Source: JAWKTV01 sp041398905 (GTDB lineage Bacteria; Planctomycetota; Planctomycetia; Planctomycetales; Planctomycetaceae). From it: a stretch of DNA of 64,000 bases. Of this stretch, positions 37,842 to 48,645 are shown piece after piece; position 1 is the stretch's first letter, and each line of letters starts with the position of its first letter. A model generated the notes under the pieces. It saw only the letters and a list, made by a program, of their open reading frames with translations, ran no database searches and was not told the origin of the DNA. The position numbers and the translations under genes were made by a program. The stretch is taken from positions 248,001 through 312,000 of the forward strand of contig JAWKTV010000003.1 of assembly GCA_041398905.1 (NCBI GenBank). The letters are read 5' to 3'.

Positions 37842-40800
37842 TCAGGGCAGCATGACGAACTCGCTGCTGTTCATCAGGACTCGGCAGACGCTGGCGAGTC
37901 CATGCTGCTCCGCCACGCGCACGCTGGCGATCCGCTCGACGTCCGTTGGCGGTCGCCCCAGCACCGCGACGAAAGCGGCTTCGACACACTCCCCGACACC
38001 TGCGGACGCCGTCGGCTGCAATCGCTCCGCCAGTCGTTCGGCCCGCGCGATGACGAACGGGCTGTTGAACAGATTGAGTGCCTGGATCGCGGTCGTCGAC
38101 TGGCTCCGCATGGGCATGGGCTGACCGGCATCGGGACAATCGAACGCGCCGAACACCGGGACGCGCTCCATCCGCACTTTATGGGCATACACCATCCGCC
38201 GCAGCCCTTCCGGACCGAACTCCTCGACCGGCGGAAAGCCGTTGAGCCCGCCGCGGCTCTTGAAGAAGTCAAACCCCGGACCATGCATTTTGAGGTTCAG
38301 CTCGCCGGTCACATGGAGCATGGAATCTCGAATCGCCTCGGCCTCCAGTCGCCGGGAAGGGAATCGCCACAGCAGTTGGCAGTCCGCGTCGATCTCCGCC
38401 GCGCGGGGATCGATGCGATGCGACTGCTGATAGGTGTTGGACAGCAGGATCTCCCGCTGCAGCCGCTTGATGGACCACCCGCCCGCGACGAACCGCCGCG
38501 CGAGGTGGTCGAGCAGTTCGGGATGCGTCGGCGTCGCGCCGTTCATGCCAAAGTCGCTGGGGGTGGCGACGATGCCCCGGCCGAAGTGCTGCTGCCAGAT
38601 GCGATTGACCATCACCCGGGCCGTCAGCGGATGCTCGGGACCGGTCAGCCATTCCGCCAGCGCGAGCCGCCGCTGTTGCTCGGTCTCGAACTCCAGGGGG
38701 CGGTCGTCGAGGAACCCCGGGAAGGCGGCAGAGACCGGCTCGGCGGGTTGCTCCGGATCGCCACGTCGCAGCAGCCGGGTTTCATCCGGCTGCCGAAACA
38801 GTCCGCCGTAAACCATGGGATGTTGAGCCAAGCTGCCGGCCCGGTCGCGCAACGTGCTCATCCGCGTCGACAGTTCGCGGGCCAGTTCCGCCTCGTCGGC
38901 GGATACGTTCCGCAACCGGCTCTGCAGCGGGTCATCCGCCGCGCCGTACGGGACTCGGTCCGCGTCGCTCGCCACCTGCCGCCACTCGTCACCCGTCTCG
39001 GAGACCTCAATCCGATACCGCACCGGTAGACGGTCGGTCAGCTTCTCATCCCGGTCACGACTCCAGACAACTCGATCGATCACCGCCGGCTCTGGCAGTT
39101 CCAGTTGCACCCATCCGCGCCCCGACTCACTGGAGATCCAACTGCGGGGGTTGCCGTAACGTCCATCGTTGATGTGATCGAGCCGGTGCTGGACGGTGTC
39201 GGGATAGTTGCCGGATGATGTGACTCGCACCTGTCGTTCGGCGAGCGCGATGTTTGTCGTCGGTGCGTCCACAGCGAAGACTTCGAGTTCGTCGAGGCAG
39301 GGTTCGTGTCGATTGTCGTCCATCGTCGCCAGCGAGGTGAACCGCACGAACCTCGCGGTGACCGGTGCGAACTGCTCGACGTTGCGAACCGTGTTGACGG
39401 GCTCGCGCAGCCGGGGTTGCGGCGGTGTGCCGACGGACTCCCGCACCGCCTCCTGCAGCACAATCACGTCGGCGGTGATGCCGGTGCCGGTGTCTCCACC
39501 GCGGAGGACGATGACGCTTGATGCCGAGGTCGACGCGCCCCGCCGCGAGCAGTCCGCTCCAGAGCGGCCGCTGCGGGGTTTCACCGGTCGCCACCCCGGC
39601 CTGGTAGTACTGATCGACCCGCGCGATCTCCCGCTGGTCCGCCTGCGTCGTCAGGTCGCCATCTTCGTCGAGCAGGTAGCGGGCATCGCGGGTGTGGACC
39701 CCGCTGCCGTGCGCCCCCCATGACAGCCACAAGTCGAACCGCCCGGCGACCCCGGGGCGGTAGACGAGCACGTCCTGACCAGTCCGGTTGTCCCACCAAG
39801 TGTACTCGCCGCCGCTGATGTTCCCGACCCGGTCGAGCGAGCCGGGATCATCACGATGACCGAATTGCGTCCCCGTCGGATTCGTCCCGACACCATTGGT
39901 CGCGTATCGCGATTCCGTCCGCTCCGCATCCTGCTCGTCAATCACCAGCGTGCGCGCCGCGAACACCGTCGGCGTCATCGCGGTCAGCTTCGCTTCGACA
40001 TCCTTGATCTCCTGTTGTACTTCCGCCAGCTCCGCCACACGGCGGTCGTACTCGGCATCGCGAATGACCCGGTCTCCGTATTCGACCCCGGCGAAGAACG
40101 CCTGCAAGGCGTAGTAGTCGTGCTGAGTGATCGGATCGAACTTGTGGTCATGACACCGCGCGCAGCCGATGGTCAGGCCGAGAAACGTGCTGCTCGTCCC
40201 CACGATGATCTCGTCGAGAGCATCCTGCCGTGCCAGCCGGATTGAAGCGTCGTCCTTGCCGATCTGGCCCGGCAGCAGCACCGCCGCCGAGACGAGAAAG
40301 CCGGTCGCGGGGTCGACCCCGCAGGCATCCCCCGCGAGCTGCTCGGTCACGAACTGGTCGTAGGGCTTGTCCGCGTTGAAGGCATTCACGACGTAGTCGC
40401 GATACCGCCAGGCGTTTTCGCGCGGGGTGTTGACTTCAAAACCGTGCGTGTCCGCATAGCGGACGACATCCAGCCAATGCTGCGCCCACCGCTCGCCGTA
40501 GCGGGGACTGGCGAGAACCTCGTCGATCAGTCGTTCCCACGCGTCCGGGCTGTCGTCGTGCACAAACGTCTGGACCTGTTCGGCCGACGGCGGCAGGCCG
40601 TGCATATCGAGATACAGCCGGCGGATCAGCACGCGGCGGTCCGCAGGTTCCGCCAGCGACAGTCCCGCCTCGTCGAGCTTCGCGGTAATGTATCCGTCGA
40701 TGCTCGCCCCGGGATCGAGCGGCCGCATCGGCTGATAGGCCCAGTGCGCGGCGGGATCAGCGATGGGGGCTTCATCGGCCGGCGACGGACCGCCAGCGGC

Positions 40801-41183
40801 GATCCACTGACGCAACAATTCGACTTGAGATGCGGTCAACGGTTCTCCCTCGGGAGGCATCCGTTCTTCTTCGCCTGCAGTCACTCGCGCCAGCAGCAGC
40901 GACTCCGCCCACGACTCGACATCGATCGCCTTGCCCGAGTCGCCACCCAGGCGCACGAGTTCACCTGTGTCGAGCCGCAGTCCCCCTCCTGCGCAGCGCG
41001 CCATGACAACTTGCGCACTTTGTCCGCAACAGCGGCTGAATGGACTGCAGATAGAACGCGGAGTCGACCCTGGCCTGCTGCCGCCGGTGCGGTTTCACTG
41101 GCCTCACTCGCTTCGCCGTCGCTGACCAGCAGCACAACGATTGCGAACAGCGTCAGGCTCGAAAGCAGCTCTCGCAATGACAT
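37842..41183 (-). CDS. Planctomycete cytochrome c / DUF1549 / DUF1553 exported protein (three frameshifts)
   Basis: About 1113 residues. Order: signal peptide (MSLRELLSSLTLFAIVVLLV); a class I heme domain with TKCASCHG (CxxCH) and GELVRLGGDSGKA; the DUF1549 domain (YITAKLDEAGLSLA, YGERWAQHWLDVVRYADTHG); a middle discoidin-like segment (RFVRFTSLATMDDNRHEPCLDELEVF, HINDGRYGNPRSWISS); and DUF1553 (WLTGPEHPLTARVMVNRIWQQHFGRG, LNLFNSPFVIARAERL). Such proteins are abundant in planctomycetes and often paired with DUF1501 sulfatase-like genes; here none is adjacent. Roles in polysaccharide use are proposed but unproven. Shifts lie near 41080, 40990 and 39545. Confidence 0.88.
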
Positions 41184-41530
41184 GCGTCCCCCTCAGTCCT
41201 TCGGCCAACGTTCCAACCTGGATGTCGAACGAAGATGCTAACATATTGGCGAAAGACGATTCGACCCTGACTCGAAGCATGTCGGGGAGTTGGCCGCAAT
41301 TATCGGCCGTCCGGCAGCACTCGGACGAGCTTGGCGGACAGCCGATTGGCTGTCGTCTGTCGACGGCATTCCAGCTCCGCGGTCGGCGCGTCGTTGGTTG
41401 CGACCCTATCTGTCCGCCGTTAGCATACCGCGCACGTTTGAGTCGCCGCGCGAACCTCAGGGAGGGTGCTCGCTCCCGTCGCGCTGCCGGCTCCGTCTTT
41501 ATTCCCGTTATCGCCCCGCGAGGTTGTCCT
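41184..41530. other. Divergent intergenic region upstream of the transketolase genes
   Basis: A 347-base region between the cytochrome gene start and the transketolase start. It has a perfect 7-bp hairpin at 41337-41354 (GACAGCC, loop GATT, GGCTGTC) and a possible promoter at 41398-41426. The frame of the transketolase gene is open back to 41141, but that extension is not conserved. Confidence 0.45.
41398..41426 (+). promoter_or_regulatory. Candidate promoter of the transketolase genes
   Basis: TTGCGA (41398-41403) and TAGCAT (41421-41426) are separated by 17 bases, each a 4/6 match to the -35 and -10 consensus. It lies about 105 bases before the GTG start. Weak evidence. Confidence 0.3.
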
Positions 41531-42370
41531 GTGGCCAAACTCAGTCTCGATCAGCTCAAGTCCAAAGCCAACGACATCCGCAAGCTGATCGTCAGGATCA
41601 CCACCGCCGCCGGCAGCGGTCACCCGTCCAGCAGCCTGTCCGCGACGGATGTCGTGACCGCGCTCTACTTCGGCGGGTTCATGAAGTACGACGTGAAGCA
41701 GCCGAGCGACCCGTCCCGCGATCGCTTCATCCTCAGCAAGGGGCACGCCTGTCCGGTGCTGTACTCGGCGATGGAACAAGCCGGCTACTTCACCGAAGAA
41801 CAGATCATGTCGCTGCGAAAGCTCGGCAGCCCGTGGGAAGGGCACCCGAACATGCGGAAGCTGCCCGGCATCGAAGCGTCGACCGGCTCGCTCGGGCAGG
41901 GGCTGTCGCTCGGTGTCGGCCATGCCCTCGCCGCCAAGATGGACGGCCTCGACTACCACACCTACGTCATGATGGGTGATGGCGAAATGGGTGAAGGCCA
42001 GATCTGGGAAGCGATCGCCTCGGCCGATAAGTACAAGCTGGGCAACCTCACCGCCATTGTCGACCAGAACGGTTTCCAGCAGACCGGTGCCACCAGGGAC
42101 GTCCTTGATCTCACCGAGTTCCAGCCCAAGTTCGAGTCGTTCGGCTGGCATGTCCAGACCATCAACGGCAACGACATGGGGGAAGTCGTCGAGGCTCTCA
42201 CCAATGCCCGCAAGGTGACCGATCGCCCGACGGCGATCGTCTCGAAGACGAAGAAGGGCTACGGCATCCTGCCGGTCCTCGAAACGACCGGTGACCTCAA
42301 TTACCACGGCAAGCCACTCTCCAGTGATCTCGCCGAGAAGGCGCTCGCCTTGCTCGACAGCAACGCGTAA
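41531..42370 (+). CDS. Transketolase, N-terminal subunit
   Basis: The thiamine-diphosphate half of a two-gene transketolase (279 residues). It has RITTAAGSGHPSSSLSATDV, ILSKGHACPVLYSAM, STGSLGQGLSLGVG and the TPP/Mg motif MMGDGEMGEGQIWEA, with DQNGFQQTG. The pentose phosphate pathway and Calvin-type interconversions use this enzyme. The start is a GTG at 41531 (VAKLSLDQLKSKAND) just after GCGAGG; the first residues match other family members. The C-terminal subunit is 97 bases downstream. Confidence 0.92.
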   Translation: MAKLSLDQLKSKANDIRKLIVRITTAAGSGHPSSSLSATDVVTALYFGGFMKYDVKQPSDPSRDRFILSKGHACPVLYSAMEQAGYFTEEQIMSLRKLGSPWEGHPNMRKLPGIEASTGSLGQGLSLGVGHALAAKMDGLDYHTYVMMGDGEMGEGQIWEAIASADKYKLGNLTAIVDQNGFQQTGATRDVLDLTEFQPKFESFGWHVQTINGNDMGEVVEALTNARKVTDRPTAIVSKTKKGYGILPVLETTGDLNYHGKPLSSDLAEKALALLDSNA

Positions 42371-42466
42371 TCCAGTCATCACTGTCGCTCGCTCCCCGAT
42401 CAATCCGGCGAGCCCCTGACCATCATTCATTCTGACACACACTCATTTTTCCGAATCGATACGCCC

Positions 42467-43432
42467 ATGTACTACGGTGAAGCGAGCGGTTTGAAACTCG
42501 GAGCGGCCCCGCGCGATGCGTTCGGCGACGCCCTGAAAGAACTCGGCGCGTCCAACAAGCTGCTGTGCACCGTGGACGCCGACGTCGGCAACTCCACTCG
42601 CACCGAGGTCTTCGCCAAGGCCTATCCCGATCGGGCGTTCAACGTCGGGATCGCGGAGAGCAACATGGTCAGCGTGGCCGGCGGCCTCGCGGCGTGTGGC
42701 AAGATCCCCGTCGTCGCCAGCTTCGCCTGCTTCCTGATGGACAACGCCTTCGACCAGATTCGCATGTCGGTCGCGTTTCCCCGGGCCAATGTCAAACTCG
42801 TCGGCTCGCACACCGGCATCTCGATCGGTGAAGATGGCCCGTCCCAGATGGGGATTGAAGACGTCGCCCTCGCCTGCGCATTGCCCGGCGTCGCGGTAGT
42901 CGTTCCTTCGGACGCGCCAAGCACCATCGCCGCCACCAAGGCGACCGTTGCCCACGATGGCCCGACCTACATGCGGGTTGGACGCGGCAAGCTGGCGATC
43001 CTGTATCCCGATGGCTGCGACTTCCAGATCGGCAAGGCGATTCAACTCCGCGACGGCAAAGACGTGACGATCATTGCCAACGGCCTGATGGTCGCCGCTG
43101 CCGTCGATGCGGCGACGGCGCTGGCGAAGGACGGGGTCAACTGCCGCGTCCTCGACATGCACACCGTCAAGCCGCTCGACCATGAAGCGATCGCCAAGGC
43201 GAGCCGCGAGACGGGCGCCATTGTTGTCGCGGAAGAGCATCTGCATCACGGTGCCCTGGGTGCCGCGGTCTGCCAGTCGCTGTGTCAGCACGCCCCCGCA
43301 CCGGTGGAGGTCGTCGACCTGGGTGACCAGTTCGCCGAAAGTGGCGACCCGGATGGCCTGCTGCAGAAGTACGGCCTCACTCCCGAGGCGATCGTCGCCG
43401 CGGCCCGACGCGTGATCGGTCGCAAGGCTTAG
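42467..43432 (+). CDS. Transketolase, C-terminal subunit
   Basis: The pyrimidine-binding and C-terminal domains of transketolase (321 residues): RDAFGDALKELGASN, CTVDADVGNSTRTEVF, RAFNVGIAESNMVSVAGGLA, SHTGISIGEDGPSQMGIEDVA, the substrate loop GPTYMRVGRGK and the C-terminal domain RVLDMHTVKPLDHEAIAKA. The Glu in IAESNM activates TPP. It completes the enzyme with the gene upstream. The split form is common in archaea and several bacterial groups. Confidence 0.92.
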   Translation: MYYGEASGLKLGAAPRDAFGDALKELGASNKLLCTVDADVGNSTRTEVFAKAYPDRAFNVGIAESNMVSVAGGLAACGKIPVVASFACFLMDNAFDQIRMSVAFPRANVKLVGSHTGISIGEDGPSQMGIEDVALACALPGVAVVVPSDAPSTIAATKATVAHDGPTYMRVGRGKLAILYPDGCDFQIGKAIQLRDGKDVTIIANGLMVAAAVDAATALAKDGVNCRVLDMHTVKPLDHEAIAKASRETGAIVVAEEHLHHGALGAAVCQSLCQHAPAPVEVVDLGDQFAESGDPDGLLQKYGLTPEAIVAAARRVIGRKA

Positions 43433-43489
43433 GCGCTTGCCTCCTGAGGTGTTTCCTGTCCGGAATCCGTCCCGCAGCGGGGGACTCGT

Positions 43490-44460
43490 TTGAGCGACCT
43501 GAAGTACCGGACGTTCCGTAACGGCGACCCGCCGCGCATCCTGCGGCTATGGCATGAGGCCCGTCTGGGACGAGGGGCGGCCCTGCCCGTCTCGACCGAC
43601 GCCTTTGAGGTCGTCAACTACGGCAGCCCTACTTTGATCGGCACGGTCTCCAGATCGCGGAGGTCGACGGTCAGGTTGTCGGCATTGTCCATGCCGGCTT
43701 CGCGTTCACCGATGACCGAAACGCCCTCGATCCGTCGCGGGGCATCATCTGCATCGCGGTCGTTCATCCTCAGTTCCGGCGACAGGGCATCGGTCGCGAA
43801 CTGGTCCGCCGGGCCGAAGAGTGGTTGAGCGCCAACGGCGCGACCGAGATCGTCGCCGGCGAGTCACGCGGGTCTGACCCCTTCTACTATGGGCTGTATG
43901 GCGGTTCCCGCCCGTCAGGTTTTCTGGCCACCGACCCGGAGGCGGCACCTTTCTTCACGGCGATCGGTTACGCTCCGGAGGAGAGCATCGGCGTCTACCA
44001 GCGGGACCTGACCTCCCGCAAGGACCCGATGAGCATGCAGATCATGTCGGTTCGACGGTTGACCGAACTCGAACTGGCCGATGCTCCGCTGGCACCGACT
44101 TACTGGTGGTACACGCACTTCAGCCGCAGCGACTCCCTGAGGTTTCGGCTCCGCGAGAAAGCGACCGGCGAACCGGTCGCCGCCGTCACGGTCATCGGTC
44201 TCGACCATTACATTCACGCCTGGAACGAACGTGCCATCGGCCTCGTCGATCTCTTCGTCCTGGAGGAGCGGCGGAACAAGGGGTACGGACAGACGCTACT
44301 GGTCGAGTCCATTCGGCAACTGCGGCAAGATCTGATCACCCGCGCTGATATCCATGTGCCCGACGACAATCCCGTCCTCGCCAAGGCGGTGCAAACCGCT
44401 GGTTTCGAGCGGGTCGATACCGGCACGGTCTATCGCAAGCAGCCCGGCGGCCGCGTTTGA
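43490..44460 (+). CDS. Protein with two GNAT acetyltransferase domains (one frameshift)
   Basis: About 323 residues. Each half has an acetyl-CoA loop: domain 1 IAVVHPQFRRQGIGRELVRRAEEWL and domain 2 LFVLEERRNKGYGQTLLVESIRQL, both matching R/Q-x-x-G-x-G/A. The first 45 residues (LSDLKYRTFRNGDPPRILRLW) lie in another frame; one C is missing from the CCC run near 43630 (GSP-YFDRHGLQIAEVDG). The start is a TTG at 43490, unless an upstream codon was lost. Double GNAT proteins resemble mycothiol synthase or N-acetyltransferases of small molecules; the substrate is unknown. It follows transketolase by 57 bases. Confidence 0.75.
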
Positions 44461-44520
44461 TCGCGGCCACAAAGGTGCCGTCGTCGCAGAGTCGCTCGCG
44501 ATTCGCGTGACGCGCCTCGA

Positions 44521-45412
<892 letters not shown>

Positions 45413-45508
45413 GTTCGAAATCGACAGGTACGTCCGGGCGTGTCGCCGGGATGGCGACGAGATGCGAAGAGTCGAACAGCCATCCGCAGGTTCTAAACCT
45501 CGCGACGG

Positions 45509-48166
45509 CTACGGCCGATAGTTGAAAGGGACCTGCTGCTTGCCGCCCGGCAACTGCGCGGCAGGCATCTGCTCGCCGAGATAACTCGACAGTTCGTCGG
45601 CGGTGATTCGCAAATTCCGGTCCGTGTCCGCGGCCCCGGAAAACGCTTCGGACAGGTAGTAGCCGAACACACCATGCTGTCGCTCGGGCCAATCGATGCC
45701 GCGCTGCCGACCACCCGCCGCCCCGATGATGCGTGTGGTCCGGGGCGAACCTGCAGGCGACTCAGCAGGTCATCCAGAGGTGGTTGCGCTGCTGGTCAGC
45801 TCCCGTCCCTTCATGCACCAGGTCCAGCAGCAGCAGTTTGCTCTCCGCGGGCGATTCCTCCAGCACTGCGCACGAGATCGTCCAGCGGCAGGCCGGAACC
45901 AGAGGCGTCATCGAGGTCGAAGTCCCGGAACGCGAGGTACACGCGATCGTCGTCGCCCAGGTAGGCGTGACCGAAAATCGCCAGGACGAGTTGCGCGCTC
46001 CGGCCAGCCCGTCCAATCTCGTCCTCCAGCGCGGCCCGCACCTTGTTGACCGGCTGGTCGGTCAATTCGAGCAGCCAGTTCTTGTCGACCGCGTAGCGAT
46101 GTAGCAGGGTGTCGGCCAGCAGTTCGCCATCCTGGGTGGTGTAGTTGAGCCGTGACAGCGATCGGTCATCATAGGCGCGTGCTGATGATCCCGACCCAGC
46201 GGTCGAGCCGCGCCGGACGGGTCGCGTCGATCGCCGTGGCGAGCAGCTTGCCGCTCGCGTCCTTGGCATAGTGAATCGTCAGCCGGTCCGTTTCTTGCCG
46301 CAAATCCTCGAAATCAGCCGGGGTTCCGCCCAGCGTCACGGGCGCATCCGCGCTCACCTGGAACGTCATGATCTCGCCCTTCTCGTCCGTCCGCAGCACC
46401 AGCACACGGCTGGAATCATTGAGCGCGATCGCCGCGCCGGTAATTCGCTCGCTGTCGCGATTGACGATGATTTCGCTCGCGTACAGGTCGCCATCGATCC
46501 GCACGTAGTCACCCGGCCTCAGGTCGACTGGCTGCATGGACTGTCCGCCACTGCCCAGGTAGCAGCGCGTCTCGGGCGTCAGCTTGTACGTTCTCAGGGC
46601 TCCATCGGCGCTGTTCATGCGGGCTGTCAGCACGTTCTCGGCCGCGTCGACTTCCGCGACGTATGCGACCAGCTCCTGCTTCCGCCACGCTTCAATCCCG
46701 TCGACGATGTGCCCGCGACGGCCTTCCGGGTCGAGCAGGTACGTCACCCGCACCCGATCATTCGGCCGCAACTCGAGCAGTCGCGCCTTGTCGTCGCCAT
46801 TGAGCGCGATCTCCGCCCGTGTCGGAACAAACATCGACAGGTCGTCCCGGAACTTGCCTTCGGTGATGCCAATCGTGACGCGGCTCTCCGCCGTATCGAC
46901 ATTGCGGATCAAACCTTCCCGCACGGAAGGCTGCGAGGCGACCAGCGTCGTTTTCGGCTCCCCCGACTCCGCGTCCTTCCCCCGCTCGATCTCGATCCAG
47001 AACCCGGGCTGAATCTCCTTCGGGAGAATGAACTCTTCCTGTTCGTCGATCCGCAGCAGGCGGGTCCGGGTGGCGTCGGTGAAGCGGAACTCGGTCGGAA
47101 CTCCTTCTTCAGGATCAACGTACACCAGCGTTTTCGACTGCGGATCGATCGAACGGACAATTCCCACGATCGTCGTCGCCGTCGGCGGGCCTTGATCGCC
47201 GCCTGAGGGCATTAACAGCATCATCAGCGACATCAGCAGCGAACCGGCGAACGCGGCGATCGCCATCGAGCGGCGCTTGTTGGCGGGAGCCGCGGCCTCC
47301 TCGACCGTCACTTCCCCACCGTCGTGTCCGTCTTTCACAATCTTGAGATCGACATTCAGATCGGACAAAGCCTCTTCGGCCGTCTTGTAGCGGGCCTCCG
47401 GGTCTTTCTCGACCAGCCCCTCGATCACCATCGTCAGATCGTCCGGCACCCCCTCGAGCACGCGGGAGATCTCCGGCAGCCGGCGATCCGGTGCCGCGTG
47501 CCACATCATCCAGGCCGCCTGCTTGTCGCGACCAAACGCCGAGAGGCCGGGGAACAGATTCTCAAAGTGTCCGCTGCCAGCCATAAGTTCGTAGGCGGAG
47601 AACCCCAGCGAGTACAGGTCGCTCTGCGGGCCGACGGCACCGAAGTCGTCCGAAACGACCTCGGGAGCCATGTACTTCGCCGCCCCTTTGATGAGGCTGC
47701 CTTCCTCATCGCTGACACGGCGTGCCAGGCCGAAATCGCCAATCTTGATCCGCCGGCGGCTGTCGATCATGAGGTTCGAGGGCTTCACATCGCCGTGAAT
47801 GATCCCCCGCGCGTGCAGGTACTTGAGCGCACGCAGGCAATGCGCGATCGCCGTGCGCAGCGACTTCAGGTCCATCTGCCGTCCCTGCAGGCGGTCCCGC
47901 AGGTTCGCTTGCATCAGTTCCAGCACCAGCCAGCCTTTGTCCCGCACCAGGTCGAAGATCGTCACGATGTTCGGGTGCTGCAGCGATGCCAGCAGTTGCG
48001 CCTCGGCCCAATACCGGTCCAGCAGGGCCGGGTCTTCCAGATACTGCTGATGAATCTGCTTGACGGCGACCTCGCGACCGAGCTCGATATCGCGGGCGCG
48101 GTATACGGTGGCAAAACTGCCGGAACCGATCTTGTCGAGAATCTGGTACCGGTCTTCGGCTTTCAC
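45509..48166 (-). CDS. Membrane Ser/Thr kinase fused to a degenerate caspase-like domain (frameshifts)
   Basis: About 885 residues. Kinase: IGSGSFATVYRA, EVAVKQIHQQ, HGDVKPSNLMID (Gly in place of Arg in HRD), KIGDFGLARR, KYMAPEVV; then a TM helix (SMAIAAFAGSLLMSLMMLLM), a beta-rich region of three or four OB-like repeats (for example TIVGIVRSIDPQSKTLVYVDP), and a C14 caspase fold: GIIST-RAYDDRSLSRLNYT, LVLAIFGHAYLGDDD (His retained), SKLLLLDLVHEGTG, QHGVFGYYLSEAF, RNLRITADEL. The usual DxCH holding the catalytic Cys reads D-L-V-H, so the Cys is absent. Shifts lie near 46183, 45870, 45758 and 45690. The start is GTG 48166 after GAGG; TTG 48211 is in frame. Confidence 0.8.
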
Positions 48167-48400
48167 CTCGTCAGCCCTCGTAACGTCAGGTGTTCTGGGA
48201 CATACCCGCAAACATGAGTCGCGGACTCATCGAACAAGGCCGCGACGTAAGCAGCAGAAGCTTACAGATTCGGGCGAGCGATGTCGAAAGGACAACGTCT
48301 GATTTACGCGAGACCGGCGTGACTGTTCAATCGTCGAGCCCGCAATCCCGCGTAGACTTCAAGAGATGGTAACTCGAAACTCTCCGGACAGTCAGGTCCG

Positions 48401-48544
48401 TCAGATCTGAAAGTCCGACAGCCCGCGCGGCGGAGCGTCGTCGGTGTCCCGCCTGCGCCACCAGCGGAAGACCAGCGTCACGGCCGCTCCCCAGAGCACG
48501 GGGAGCAGGAGGCTGGCGACGACGAAGAGCAGTTTGTTCCACAT
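48401..48544 (-). CDS. Small membrane protein
   Basis: A 47-residue ORF too short for most gene finders. It begins MWNKLLFVVASLLLPVLWGA and has one hydrophobic helix, followed by a basic WWRRR stretch and a polar C-terminus (DTDDAPPRGLSDFQI), a signal-anchor pattern with the C-terminus inside. No family recognised. The helix plus positive-inside residues makes chance less likely. No strong ribosome-binding site is visible. It sits between two other genes, divergent from the glycosyltransferase. Confidence 0.5.
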   Translation of the reverse strand: MWNKLLFVVASLLLPVLWGAAVTLVFRWWRRRDTDDAPPRGLSDFQI

Positions 48545-48645
48545 GGCCCGATCTTCGCGATTCGTGGCGATCCGTCAATCTGGGTGCGCAGTCACCCTGC
48601 AACATTCGCTGCACTCGATACATCCACGTCACCGAGAATGATACG

